Origin: Streptomyces sp. BK340
GTDB taxonomy: Bacteria > Actinomycetota > Actinomycetes > Streptomycetales > Streptomycetaceae
Assembly: GCF_007827595.1 (NCBI RefSeq)
Contig: NZ_VISR01000037.1
Coordinates: forward strand, 1 to 64,000
Direction: 5' to 3'
Length of the DNA: 64,000 bases
Part shown: piece by piece, positions 25,087 through 32,463 of the stretch
Numbering within the stretch: the stretch's first letter is position 1
Layout of the letters: every line of letters starts with the position of its first letter
Notes under the pieces: generated by a model
What the model saw: only the letters and a program-made list of their open reading frames with translations
What the model was told of the DNA's origin: nothing
The model's database searches: none
Position numbers and translations under genes: made by a program

Positions 25087-25578
25087 ATGACGGAGCCGAG
25101 TACTGAGCGGGACCCGGAGTCGGTCTCGAGGTTCGTGGAGCACTTCGCGGCGCAGCTGGTCGAGGCGGGGATGCCGCGCATGCCCTCCCGGGTCTTCGCC
25201 GCGCTGCTCGCCTCCGACACCGGCACCCTGACCTCGGCCGAGCTGGGCGAACAGCTGAGGATCAGCCCCGCGGCCGTCTCCGGTGCCGTGCGCTACCTCG
25301 CCCAGGTCCACATGGTGTCCCGCGAGCGGGAGCCGGGCTCCCGCCGGGAGCGGTACCGGGTGCACAGCGACCAGTGGTACGAGGCCCTCACCAGCCGCGA
25401 GGCGATCATCAAGCGCTGGGAGGACGCCCTCAGGGACGGCGTGGCCGGCCTGGGCCCCGGCACACCGGCAGGGCGCAGGCTGACCGAGACGCTCGCCTTC
25501 TTCGAGTTCATCGAGCGCGACGTCGCCGAGATGATGGAACGCTGGCGGGCGTACCGCGAGGAGCGGTTCGGAAGCTGA
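25087..25578 (+). CDS. MarR/GbsR-family transcriptional regulator
   Basis: A 163-residue winged-helix regulator. The N-terminal helix VSRFVEHFAAQLVEAGMPR and PSRVFAALLASD precede the HTH (LTSAELGEQLRISPAAVSGAVRYLAQ) and the wing (MVSREREPGSRRERYRV), the layout of GbsR-like MarR proteins. The C-terminal helices mediate dimerisation. ATG 25087 is chosen because GAGGGG lies 2-7 nt upstream; a GTG at 25078 adds three residues. It is divergent from the ABC exporter and probably senses an exported compound. The shared interval holds an ACTTCA-TGAAGT palindrome. Confidence 0.88.
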   Translation: MTEPSTERDPESVSRFVEHFAAQLVEAGMPRMPSRVFAALLASDTGTLTSAELGEQLRISPAAVSGAVRYLAQVHMVSREREPGSRRERYRVHSDQWYEALTSREAIIKRWEDALRDGVAGLGPGTPAGRRLTETLAFFEFIERDVAEMMERWRAYREERFGS

Positions 25579-25600
25579 CCCGCCCGCCGGCGTCCGCCGG

Positions 25601-27109
25601 TCAGCGTTCCTTCGTCTCCTCCAGCACCGTCCGCCCCAGCAGCGCGTACCGCTCCGGCGATCGCCGCTTGAGGTACTGCGCGCAGCCGATCCCGGCGGCC
25701 GCGATCAGCGCGACCAGCCACGGCGTCGCCTTCAGGACCAGTGAGCCGGACTCCGGGCCGGCCGCCGCGCCCATGTTGGACACCAGCAGCACGACCACCG
25801 CGAGCATCGCGATCCCGCCGATCAGCGGGGCGGCGGTGGTCCGGAACCAGTGCCGGCTCTCCGGGTGGTGACCGCGGAAGTAGACCAGCACCGCGAACGA
25901 GCACACGGCCTGGACGACCAGGATCGCCATGGTGCCGAGGATGGCGAGCAGGACGTACGTGCCGCTGTACGGGTCCTTGCCCGCGGCCCAGAACGCGCCC
26001 ACCAGCAGTGCGCTCACCGCCGTCTGCACCAGGCCCGCGATGTGCGGGGAGCCGTGCCGGGCGTGGGTGCGGCCCACGGTGTTCTTCAGGGACGGCAGGA
26101 CTCCCTCACGGCCCAGCGCGTACATGTAGCGGGCGGCGCAGTTGTGGAAGGCCATGCCGCAGGCCAGCGAGCCGGTGATCATCAGCCACTGCATGACGTC
26201 GACCGCCCAGTGGCCGACATAGCGCTCGGTGGGGTTGAAGAAGAGGCCCATCGGGTCCTTGGTCGCCACCTGAACGGCGCTTCCCGTGCCGGTGCCCGAG
26301 ATGGCCATCCAGGAGACGAAGACGTAGAAGACGCCGACGCCCAGGACGCTGATCATCGTCGCCTTGGGGATGATCTTCTTCGGGTCGCGGGACTCCTCGC
26401 CGTACATCGCCGTCGACTCGAAGCCCACCCAGGACCAGAAGGCGAAGAAGAGCCCGAGCCCGGCGGACGTGCCCTTGAAGGCGTTGACGGGGTTGACCGG
26501 CGCGAAGGTGAACCCGTGCGGTCCGCCGCCGTGGAGGGCGACCGAGACGGCCATCGCGGCCAGCACGGTCACCTCGGTCGCCAGCAGCACCACCAGCAGC
26601 TTCTCGGCGACGCTCACCCCGAACCAGGTGCCGGTGGCGTTGATCGCCAGCATCAGGGCCGCGAAGGCCCACCACGGGACGTCGAGCCCCGACTGGTCCT
26701 TGAGGGTGGTGGTGGCGAAGGTGGAGAAGATCCCGATCAGCGCGGGCTCGAAGACGACGTACGCGAAGGTCGCGAGCAGTCCCGAGGCGAGGCCGACGGT
26801 ACGGCCGAGGCCGTAGGAGATGAAGCCGTAGAAGGCGCCCGTGGACGTGATGTGCTTCGCCATGGACGTGAAACCCACGGAAAAGATTGCCAGGACGACC
26901 ATTGCGACGAGATAGCTCGCGGGTGCCCCGATGCCGTTGCCGGCGGACACCATGAAGGGCACGTTGCCGGTCATCGCGGTGATCGGAGCGGCCGTTGCGA
27001 CGGCCATGAACACCACGCCGAGCAGGCCGACAGCGTTGGGTTTCAGCCGATGAACCACCCCGTCGTCATCCGTCTTCGCCGCCGGGGCGATGCCCTCGTC
27101 CACTGCCAT
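25601..27109 (-). CDS. APC-superfamily amino acid permease
   Basis: A 502-residue membrane transporter with about 12 segments. Segment 1 has the APC motif GLLGVVFMAVATAAPITAMTGNVP, followed by GIGAPASYLV and STGAFYGFISYGLGRTVGLASG; the conserved helix-6 region reads LGLFFAFWSWVGFESTAMYGEE, which contributes to substrate binding. The probable start is ATG 27109 (MAVDEG) with GGAGAGGGG upstream; the longer frame to 27193 lacks support. The substrate is likely an amino acid or amine. It converges with the GbsR-type gene, 22 bp apart. Confidence 0.92.
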   Translation of the reverse strand: MAVDEGIAPAAKTDDDGVVHRLKPNAVGLLGVVFMAVATAAPITAMTGNVPFMVSAGNGIGAPASYLVAMVVLAIFSVGFTSMAKHITSTGAFYGFISYGLGRTVGLASGLLATFAYVVFEPALIGIFSTFATTTLKDQSGLDVPWWAFAALMLAINATGTWFGVSVAEKLLVVLLATEVTVLAAMAVSVALHGGGPHGFTFAPVNPVNAFKGTSAGLGLFFAFWSWVGFESTAMYGEESRDPKKIIPKATMISVLGVGVFYVFVSWMAISGTGTGSAVQVATKDPMGLFFNPTERYVGHWAVDVMQWLMITGSLACGMAFHNCAARYMYALGREGVLPSLKNTVGRTHARHGSPHIAGLVQTAVSALLVGAFWAAGKDPYSGTYVLLAILGTMAILVVQAVCSFAVLVYFRGHHPESRHWFRTTAAPLIGGIAMLAVVVLLVSNMGAAAGPESGSLVLKATPWLVALIAAAGIGCAQYLKRRSPERYALLGRTVLEETKER

Positions 27110-27259
27110 CGGGTGGCCCCTCTCCTGATCGCCACGCGCGGACGCACCACGCCTTGATAGGGCAGGATGGTGGAGGGAGAACCGGTCCCTCAAGGGGTCG
27201 GGACGGTTAAATATTTGTCACCAGACCTTTAGAGTCGGTGTGCGGGGCCCGCCGGAGGG

Positions 27260-28111
27260 TCAGTGGGGGGAAGGCAGCGTCAGCGCCCAGGCCGCCTCGC
27301 GCACGGTCCACGTCCGGCGTCGTACGGGCCCGGAGACCTGCGCGTCGGCCCGGTAGCGGAAGTCCGACCCGATCACCGTCACCGCGCGGCCACGGGCCTG
27401 CAGCGGGGTCGCCTCGGCGCCCACCGACAGCGGCCGCACCTCCACCTCGGCCATCCCGCGGGAACCCGGCGTCACGGACACCGCCTCCACGGGCTGGTCC
27501 AGGTCCACGAGCGTCTCGCCGTCCAGCTCCACCCGCAGCCGGGCGGGGCCCGGGGCCGGCACGGCTGCCAGGCGGGGCGGACGCGGGGCCAGGGTGCGCA
27601 CCAGGGAGCGGTACGTCGTGCGCAGCCAGGGGTGCCCGGAGGGGACGCCCACCGGCTCGGCGGAGGCCGCCCGCACCGGTGCCGACGGGATGCTCAGAGC
27701 GCCCAGGACCACGCCGTCACTGTCGTCCACGAGCAGGTCCAGGCGCCGCTCCGCGCCGTCCAGCACGGCCCGCGCGGCGGCCACCGCACCCGCGGGCACG
27801 CCGAGGGACTCCGCCAGGGCCGTCCCGCCGACCGGGACCACCGACAGTGCGCATCCGGCCAGCTCGCGGTGGCGGTGCAGCAGGGTCACCGCGCGGACCA
27901 GCGCCCGGTCGTCGCCGACCACGACCGGGCGCCGGGACCCTCGGCGGCCGAGCGCCCGGGCAAATTCCTCGGGGCCGTCCGGCAGACACACCTTGGTGGT
28001 CGCACCCGCGCTGAGCACGTCTTTCGCGATCCGGACGGACTCCCCGTCCGTCTGTCGTGCCGCCGGATCGATGATCACCAGCAGCTGATCGGACGTCGCG
28101 AAAGTCGCCAC
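27260..28111 (-). CDS. Diacylglycerol kinase-like protein
   Basis: A 283-residue protein of the DAGK/NAD-kinase-like lipid kinase superfamily. The N-terminus LLVIIDPAARQTDGESVRIA and the block VVVGDDRALVRAVTLLHRH, followed by SVVPVGGTALAESLGVP, correspond to the catalytic-domain glycine-rich and PxGTxN regions, but GGTA replaces the usual GTxN and the GGDG motif is degraded to VGDD. The kinase may therefore be inactive or use a different substrate. A beta-rich C-terminal half follows as in DgkB. GTG 28111 has AGGACCGAGG upstream. It is divergent from purA with about 200 bp between them. Confidence 0.75.
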   Translation of the reverse strand: MATFATSDQLLVIIDPAARQTDGESVRIAKDVLSAGATTKVCLPDGPEEFARALGRRGSRRPVVVGDDRALVRAVTLLHRHRELAGCALSVVPVGGTALAESLGVPAGAVAAARAVLDGAERRLDLLVDDSDGVVLGALSIPSAPVRAASAEPVGVPSGHPWLRTTYRSLVRTLAPRPPRLAAVPAPGPARLRVELDGETLVDLDQPVEAVSVTPGSRGMAEVEVRPLSVGAEATPLQARGRAVTVIGSDFRYRADAQVSGPVRRRTWTVREAAWALTLPSPH

Positions 28112-28135
28112 CTCGGTCCTGCCTCGCTTCCTCGG

Positions 28136-28190
28136 GTAGCATCTTTGTGCAAGAGCCCCTTGCGCTATTGCGCCAGGGGCTTCGTCTATT
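28136..28190 (+). promoter_or_regulatory. Symmetric hairpin in the purA leader region
   Basis: AGCCCCT (28154-28160), GCGC (28162-28165), TATT loop, GCGC (28170-28173), AGGGGCT (28175-28181): a two-part stem with a single 1x1 mismatch, followed by TCGTCT. A TAGCAT hexamer at 28136-28141 may be a -10 element. In a divergent interval this is either a leader attenuator of purA or a repeat; no known riboswitch fold is recognised. Confidence 0.5.
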
Positions 28191-28308
28191 CCGGGGCATC
28201 CGGTCCGACGGTTGTGCGACCAAAGGCGGTCGCGGTGGTACGCGGCGGTGAACCTTACGCCCCTGCCCCCGACCTTGGACATGCCCCGCCCGGAAGGGGT
28301 GTACGCGC

Positions 28309-29592
28309 GTGCCCGCACTTGTGCTGCTCGGTGCTCAGTGGGGTGACGAAGGCAAGGGGAAGGCCACCGACCTGCTCGGTGGCTCGGTGGACTATGTGGT
28401 GCGTTACCAGGGCGGTAACAACGCCGGCCACACGGTGGTCGTCGGCGACCAGAAGTATGCACTCCACCTCCTCCCTTCCGGAATCCTCTCTCCCGGTTGT
28501 ACGCCGGTCATCGGTAACGGTGTCGTCGTCGACCCGTCGGTCCTGCTCTCCGAGCTGAGCGGTCTGAACGAGCGTGGCGTCGACACGTCCAAGCTCCTGA
28601 TCAGCGGTAACGCGCACATCATCACGCCGTACAACGTGACCGTCGACAAGGTGACGGAACGCTTCCTCGGCAAGCGCAAGATCGGTACGACCGGCCGCGG
28701 CATCGGACCGACCTACGCCGACAAGATCAACCGCGTCGGCATCCGGGTCCAGGACCTGTACGACGAGTCGATCCTGCAGCAGAAGGTCGAGGCGGCCCTC
28801 GACGTCAAGAACCAGCTGCTCACCAAGCTGTACAACCGGCGCGTCATCTCCGCCGACCAGGTCGTCGAGGAGCTGCTGGGCTACGCCGAGCAGATCAAGC
28901 CGTACGTCACCGACACCGTGCTGGTCCTCAACCAGGCGCTGGAGGACGACAAGGTCGTCCTGTTCGAGGGCGGTCAGGGCACCCTGCTCGACATCGACCA
29001 CGGCACGTACCCCTTCGTCACCTCCTCGAACCCGACCGCGGGCGGCGCCTGCACCGGCGCCGGCGTGGGCCCGACGAAGATCAGCCGCGTGATCGGCATC
29101 CTCAAGGCGTACACGACCCGCGTCGGCGCCGGTCCCTTCCCGACCGAGCTGTTCGACGCGGACGGCGAGGCGCTGCGCCGCATCGGCGGCGAGCGGGGTG
29201 TGACGACCGGCCGTGACCGCCGCTGCGGCTGGTTCGACGCGGTCATCGCCCGCTACGCGACCCGTGTGAACGGCCTGACCGACTTCTTCCTCACCAAGCT
29301 GGACGTCCTGACCGGCTGGGAGGAGATCCCGGTCTGCGTGGCGTACGAGATCGACGGCAAGCGCGTCGAGGAGCTCCCGTACTCGCAGACCGACTTCCAC
29401 CACGCGAAGCCGGTCTACGAGACCCTGCCGGGCTGGTCCGAGGACATCACCAAGGCGAAGTCCTTCTCCGACCTCCCGAAGAACGCCCAGAACTACGTGA
29501 AGGCGCTGGAGGAGATGTCCGGCGCCCCGATCTCCGCGATCGGCGTGGGCCCGGGCCGGGACGAGACGATCGAGATCAACTCGTTCCTGTAG
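28309..29592 (+). CDS. purA: Adenylosuccinate synthetase
   Basis: A 427-residue GTP-dependent ligase making adenylosuccinate from IMP and aspartate, the first committed step to AMP. The N-terminal P-loop region is LLGAQWGDEGKGKATDLL, with VVRYQGGNNAGHTV after it; other signatures are GTTGRGIGPTYADKINR, LFEGGQGTLLDIDHGTYPFV and TTGRDRRCGWFDAV. Full length for the family. GTG 28309 begins the conserved sequence after AAGGGG at about 28294-28299. It stands alone and ends at a perfect 16-bp terminator. Confidence 0.98.
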   Translation: MPALVLLGAQWGDEGKGKATDLLGGSVDYVVRYQGGNNAGHTVVVGDQKYALHLLPSGILSPGCTPVIGNGVVVDPSVLLSELSGLNERGVDTSKLLISGNAHIITPYNVTVDKVTERFLGKRKIGTTGRGIGPTYADKINRVGIRVQDLYDESILQQKVEAALDVKNQLLTKLYNRRVISADQVVEELLGYAEQIKPYVTDTVLVLNQALEDDKVVLFEGGQGTLLDIDHGTYPFVTSSNPTAGGACTGAGVGPTKISRVIGILKAYTTRVGAGPFPTELFDADGEALRRIGGERGVTTGRDRRCGWFDAVIARYATRVNGLTDFFLTKLDVLTGWEEIPVCVAYEIDGKRVEELPYSQTDFHHAKPVYETLPGWSEDITKAKSFSDLPKNAQNYVKALEEMSGAPISAIGVGPGRDETIEINSFL

Positions 29593-29614
29593 ACCGCGGG
29601 CACGGACCTGCACA

Positions 29615-29662
29615 GGACCGCCCGCCGATCCGCCCCCGGGCGTGATCGGCGGGCGGTCCCGC
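29615..29662 (+). terminator. Strong terminator after purA
   Basis: Perfect 16-bp stem GGACCGCCCGCCGATC (29615-29630) / GATCGGCGGGCGGTCC (29644-29659) with a 13-nt loop, 22 bp after the purA stop. Confidence 0.85.
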
Positions 29663-29685
29663 GTTCCGCGCGGTGCAATCGGAGT

Positions 29686-29898
29686 ATGAGCACCCACCGG
29701 AACGCACGGTGCCGGGGGCCGTACGGCGGTGAAGGCGACCGGGCTGCCGGTACGGACTGCTCCGACCCCGCCGTCTTCGAGGTCGCCCGCTACGACCTGC
29801 CGGCGCTCCCGGTGTGCCCGATCCACCTCGGACCCTCGCTGCTGGTGGCGAGCAGGGTCCTGTGGCCACCGGAGATCCGGCTCATCGGCCGGCCCTGA
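29686..29898 (+). CDS. Small hypothetical protein
   Basis: A 70-residue ORF with no family I recognise. Two Cys occur near the N-terminus and a third in LPVCPIHLGPSLLVAS, where CPIH with the following hydrophobic run could be a small metal site or just a hydrophobic core. The codon pattern, with G/C at the third position, suggests it is real. The ATG follows CGGAG (about 29679-29683), but only 2 nt away, so the start is uncertain. It ends 6 bp before the convergent Ser/Thr kinase stop. Confidence 0.5.
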   Translation: MSTHRNARCRGPYGGEGDRAAGTDCSDPAVFEVARYDLPALPVCPIHLGPSLLVASRVLWPPEIRLIGRP

Positions 29899-29904
29899 CC
29901 GTGA

Positions 29905-31833
29905 TCAAGGGTGGCGTTCGAGACGGAGGGTGGCCGTTTCGGCACGGGAGTGGCGGGTGAGGGTCGCCGCGGTGCCGGAGCCGTGGAGGGTGTAGTCGTA
30001 CGCGACGGACGCCGGCCGGCACAGCGGGTCCGAGCGTTCCGCGATCACGTGGGCAACCGTGGTGGCGAACGTGTTCTCGCGGGCGTCCAGCAGGGCCGCC
30101 TCCCACTCGCAGTGCCGTCCGCCATGGTCGTCGGAGCCGTGGATGAGGTGCTGCCCCAGTCGCCGGGTACCGACGGTGATGCGCAGGCCGCCGTCGGCGG
30201 AGTACCAGTCTCCGCGGGAGGCGAGGGAGACGTAGGTGTCCTCGGAGGCCGGTTCGAGGCCGTAGGACATGCCGCGCGAGTAGACCCAGGAGAGGCCCTG
30301 GCCCTCCTCCGCCCTGAGTCTCATGGTGTGCGGCACCCCGCAGATCTCCTTGCCGGACGAGCCCGTTCCGATCCCGTGCATCCGGAAGTCGCCGAGCACC
30401 AGCGTGTTCTCCGACCTGGACCGCACCATCGCCTCGCCGGTGCAGATCGTGTCGCGCGTGGCCGAGACGACGGTGGCGCCCGGCCTGCCCGTCCGAGCGC
30501 CCTGGACGAGGTCCAGTCGCATGCTGAGCAGGGGTCCGTCCTCGTCCCTGGTGACTCTCCAGGTGCCGCCGAAGGCGTAGTACCCCGGCGCGCGTTCACG
30601 CGGGTGGTCCCCGAGCGCCGACCAGGGGGTCGCGACCAGGGTGGGCAGGACGACGTACCCGCCGGCCACCACCGACAGCACGGCGAGGACCGGCAGCAGC
30701 ACGCCCGCCGCCCGCCCGCCGAAGCGGGGGACCCGGGGCGCTGGAGGAGTGCGTATTACGTGCGGCGGCGCGATGCCCGCCTCCGGGACGTCCAGCGGAT
30801 CACGCCGCTCCGCCGCCGCAGGTTCTTCCGGGAGGTCCGGCAGCTCCGGGAGATCCGGGAACTCCGGCAGCTCCGGGAACTCCGGGAAACGAGGAGGCTC
30901 CGGGGTCGGCTCCCCGCGATGCGGTGTCTCCGGCAGCGGCTGCGCCGCCACCCGGTCGAGGCGGGCCAGCAGGGACGCGGGCAGCCAGGCGCCCGCGGGG
31001 GCCCGGAGGGTCAGGTCGATCAGTTCCGGGACCGTCGGCCGGTCGTCCGGGTGCTTCGCCAGGCAGCGCCGGACGAGATCCGCGATCACCTCGGGTACGC
31101 CGGTCAGGTCCGGTTCCTCGTAAGCGATCCGGAACAGCTGCGCGTGCAGCCCGCCCTCACCCGCTCCCTGGAAGGGGGAACGGCCCGTGGCCGCGTAGGC
31201 CAGGACGCTGCCGAGGGAGAACACGTCACCGGCCGGGGTGACCCGTTCGCCCCTGACCTGCTCCGGGGACATGAACTCCGGTGTGCCGACGAGGGTTCCG
31301 GTGCCGGTGAGGGAGGAGTCGACGGTGGCGTCCAGGACTTGGGAGACCCCGAAGTCGATGACCCGGGGTCCGTCGACGGTGAGCAGGATGTTGGACGGCT
31401 TCAGGTCGCGGTGGACGAGACCGGCGCCGTGGATGGCGTCCAGGGCCTGCGCGAGCCGGTGCGCCAGGACGTGCGCGGAGGCCGAGGGCAGGGCGCCGAA
31501 GTCGCCGCGCACGACGGCCCGCAGGGTGGGTCCGGGCACGTACTCCGTTGCCACCCAGGGCTGTTCGGCATCCGTGTCGGCGTCCAGCACCCGCGCTGTC
31601 CAAGCCCCGCTCACCCGCCGCGCCGCGGCCACCTCCCGGGTGAACCGCCGCCGGAACTCACTCTGTTCGGCGTCGGGGTCGGTGCGGATCAGCTTCACCG
31701 CGACCGTCGTCGCGCCGGGACCGGCGTCCGCCTCCCGCGCGAGATAGACCCGGCCCATGCCGCCCGCCCCGAGCCGGGACAGCAGACGGTAGGGGCCGAT
31801 ACGGGCCGGGTCGTCGGGAGCCAGAGACTGCAT
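29905..31833 (-). CDS. Membrane Ser/Thr protein kinase 1
   Basis: A 642-residue eukaryotic-type kinase. The kinase domain (about 14-275) has the glycine loop GAGGMGRVYL, K47 in VAVKLIR, the catalytic loop HRDLKPSN (D143), DFG 160-162, and the activation segment ending GTPEFMSPEQV. A juxtamembrane linker carries a tandem [FL]P[ED] repeat (316-337), then one membrane segment (about 377-398) and an extracytoplasmic beta-rich domain of about 240 residues opening with GGTWRVTRDEDG. There are no PASTA repeats. The architecture matches the second kinase at 41037, so the outer domain probably senses a ligand. ATG 31833; stop at 29905 converges on a small ORF. Confidence 0.92.
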   Translation of the reverse strand: MQSLAPDDPARIGPYRLLSRLGAGGMGRVYLAREADAGPGATTVAVKLIRTDPDAEQSEFRRRFTREVAAARRVSGAWTARVLDADTDAEQPWVATEYVPGPTLRAVVRGDFGALPSASAHVLAHRLAQALDAIHGAGLVHRDLKPSNILLTVDGPRVIDFGVSQVLDATVDSSLTGTGTLVGTPEFMSPEQVRGERVTPAGDVFSLGSVLAYAATGRSPFQGAGEGGLHAQLFRIAYEEPDLTGVPEVIADLVRRCLAKHPDDRPTVPELIDLTLRAPAGAWLPASLLARLDRVAAQPLPETPHRGEPTPEPPRFPEFPELPEFPDLPELPDLPEEPAAAERRDPLDVPEAGIAPPHVIRTPPAPRVPRFGGRAAGVLLPVLAVLSVVAGGYVVLPTLVATPWSALGDHPRERAPGYYAFGGTWRVTRDEDGPLLSMRLDLVQGARTGRPGATVVSATRDTICTGEAMVRSRSENTLVLGDFRMHGIGTGSSGKEICGVPHTMRLRAEEGQGLSWVYSRGMSYGLEPASEDTYVSLASRGDWYSADGGLRITVGTRRLGQHLIHGSDDHGGRHCEWEAALLDARENTFATTVAHVIAERSDPLCRPASVAYDYTLHGSGTAATLTRHSRAETATLRLERHP

Positions 31834-31913
31834 GGTTCGCGATCATCCCAGAAATTGACCCGGCCACGGCGAGCCCCTGGCTCCGGGCCGCCGCGTCCAG
31901 GTCCGGCCTGCTG

Positions 31914-32222
31914 TCAGTCCCGCAGCCTGAGCGGTGTGCCCAGCCGGATACGGGTGACGCAGGGCAGGTCCTGGTGGTACTCGGTGGTGCCCTGGCGGTA
32001 CCGGTAGCGGCAGCCGTCCAGGTCGCCGTGGACGGTGTCGGTCACCTTGATACGGGCAAGGTAGTAGACGTCCGTCACGCGGTGCGGCCGCACCCGGACC
32101 GGGCGGCCCGCGTGGTCGCGGGCCCGCTCGATCTCGCCGGCGTCGGCACCGGTGAGGGAGACGCCCATCGCGTGCCCCTCGGTGCCGTTGCCGCTGACGG
32201 CCTTGTACTCCAGGATCTTCAC
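31914..32222 (-). CDS. Small hypothetical protein, possibly 5'-frameshifted
   Basis: A 102-residue soluble protein of unknown family from GTG 32222, ending RIRLGTPLRLRD. It has alternating strands (KILEYKAVSG, VTDVYYLARIKV) and two Cys. Upstream in the same frame the sequence AEKPLPLLDAAITRVPAGVK continues the coding look back to a stop at about 32290, while a neighbouring frame reads RSTSVDDAAKFVRR just before it. A single-base indel near 32278 would join the two, so the gene may be truncated or contain a sequencing error. It lies upstream of, and in the same direction as, the Ser/Thr kinase (80 bp). Confidence 0.5.
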   Translation of the reverse strand: MKILEYKAVSGNGTEGHAMGVSLTGADAGEIERARDHAGRPVRVRPHRVTDVYYLARIKVTDTVHGDLDGCRYRYRQGTTEYHQDLPCVTRIRLGTPLRLRD

Positions 32223-32463
32223 GCCCGCCGGGACCCGGGTGATCGCGGCGTCGAGCAGGGGGAGCGGTTTCTCCGCACGAACTTTGCCGCGTCATCGACA
32301 GAAGTAGACCGTTCATTGGTCAACCACTCCAGAAAATGACCGGGACATGACCTGTTTCTGGTTCTCCGGACGTGAGGGTGCCGAAAGCATCTACGCGGGT
32401 AGCCCCCGCGCGGCGCGCGTACCCGTACCTCCTCCACTCCAGCCCTCCTCCAGGAGCCTCCTC
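32223..32463. promoter_or_regulatory. Divergent promoter interval before the nucleotidase
   Basis: 241 bp between the small minus-strand gene and the nucleotidase. It contains an inverted repeat CCAGAAA (32329-32335) / TTTCTGG (32355-32361) and TTGGTCAACC-like and ATGACCGGGACATGACC repeats between and beside the arms. These may be operator elements; no PHO box with proper 11-bp phasing was found. Confidence 0.35.

Noticed and set aside
21267..25578. P450, ABC exporter and regulator as a possible natural-product cluster
   Set aside because: No synthase, peptide precursor or tailoring set is nearby; the P450 and exporter are on opposite strands and all neighbours look like core genes.
30820..30900. 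Short tandem repeats resembling a CRISPR-like array
   Set aside because: 9- to 12-bp units in phase with codons for an [FL]P[ED] protein repeat inside the Ser/Thr kinase; no spacers.
32300..32345. PHO box upstream of the nucleotidase
   Set aside because: GTTCA- and GGTCA-like words occur but not with the 11-bp direct-repeat phasing of PhoP sites.
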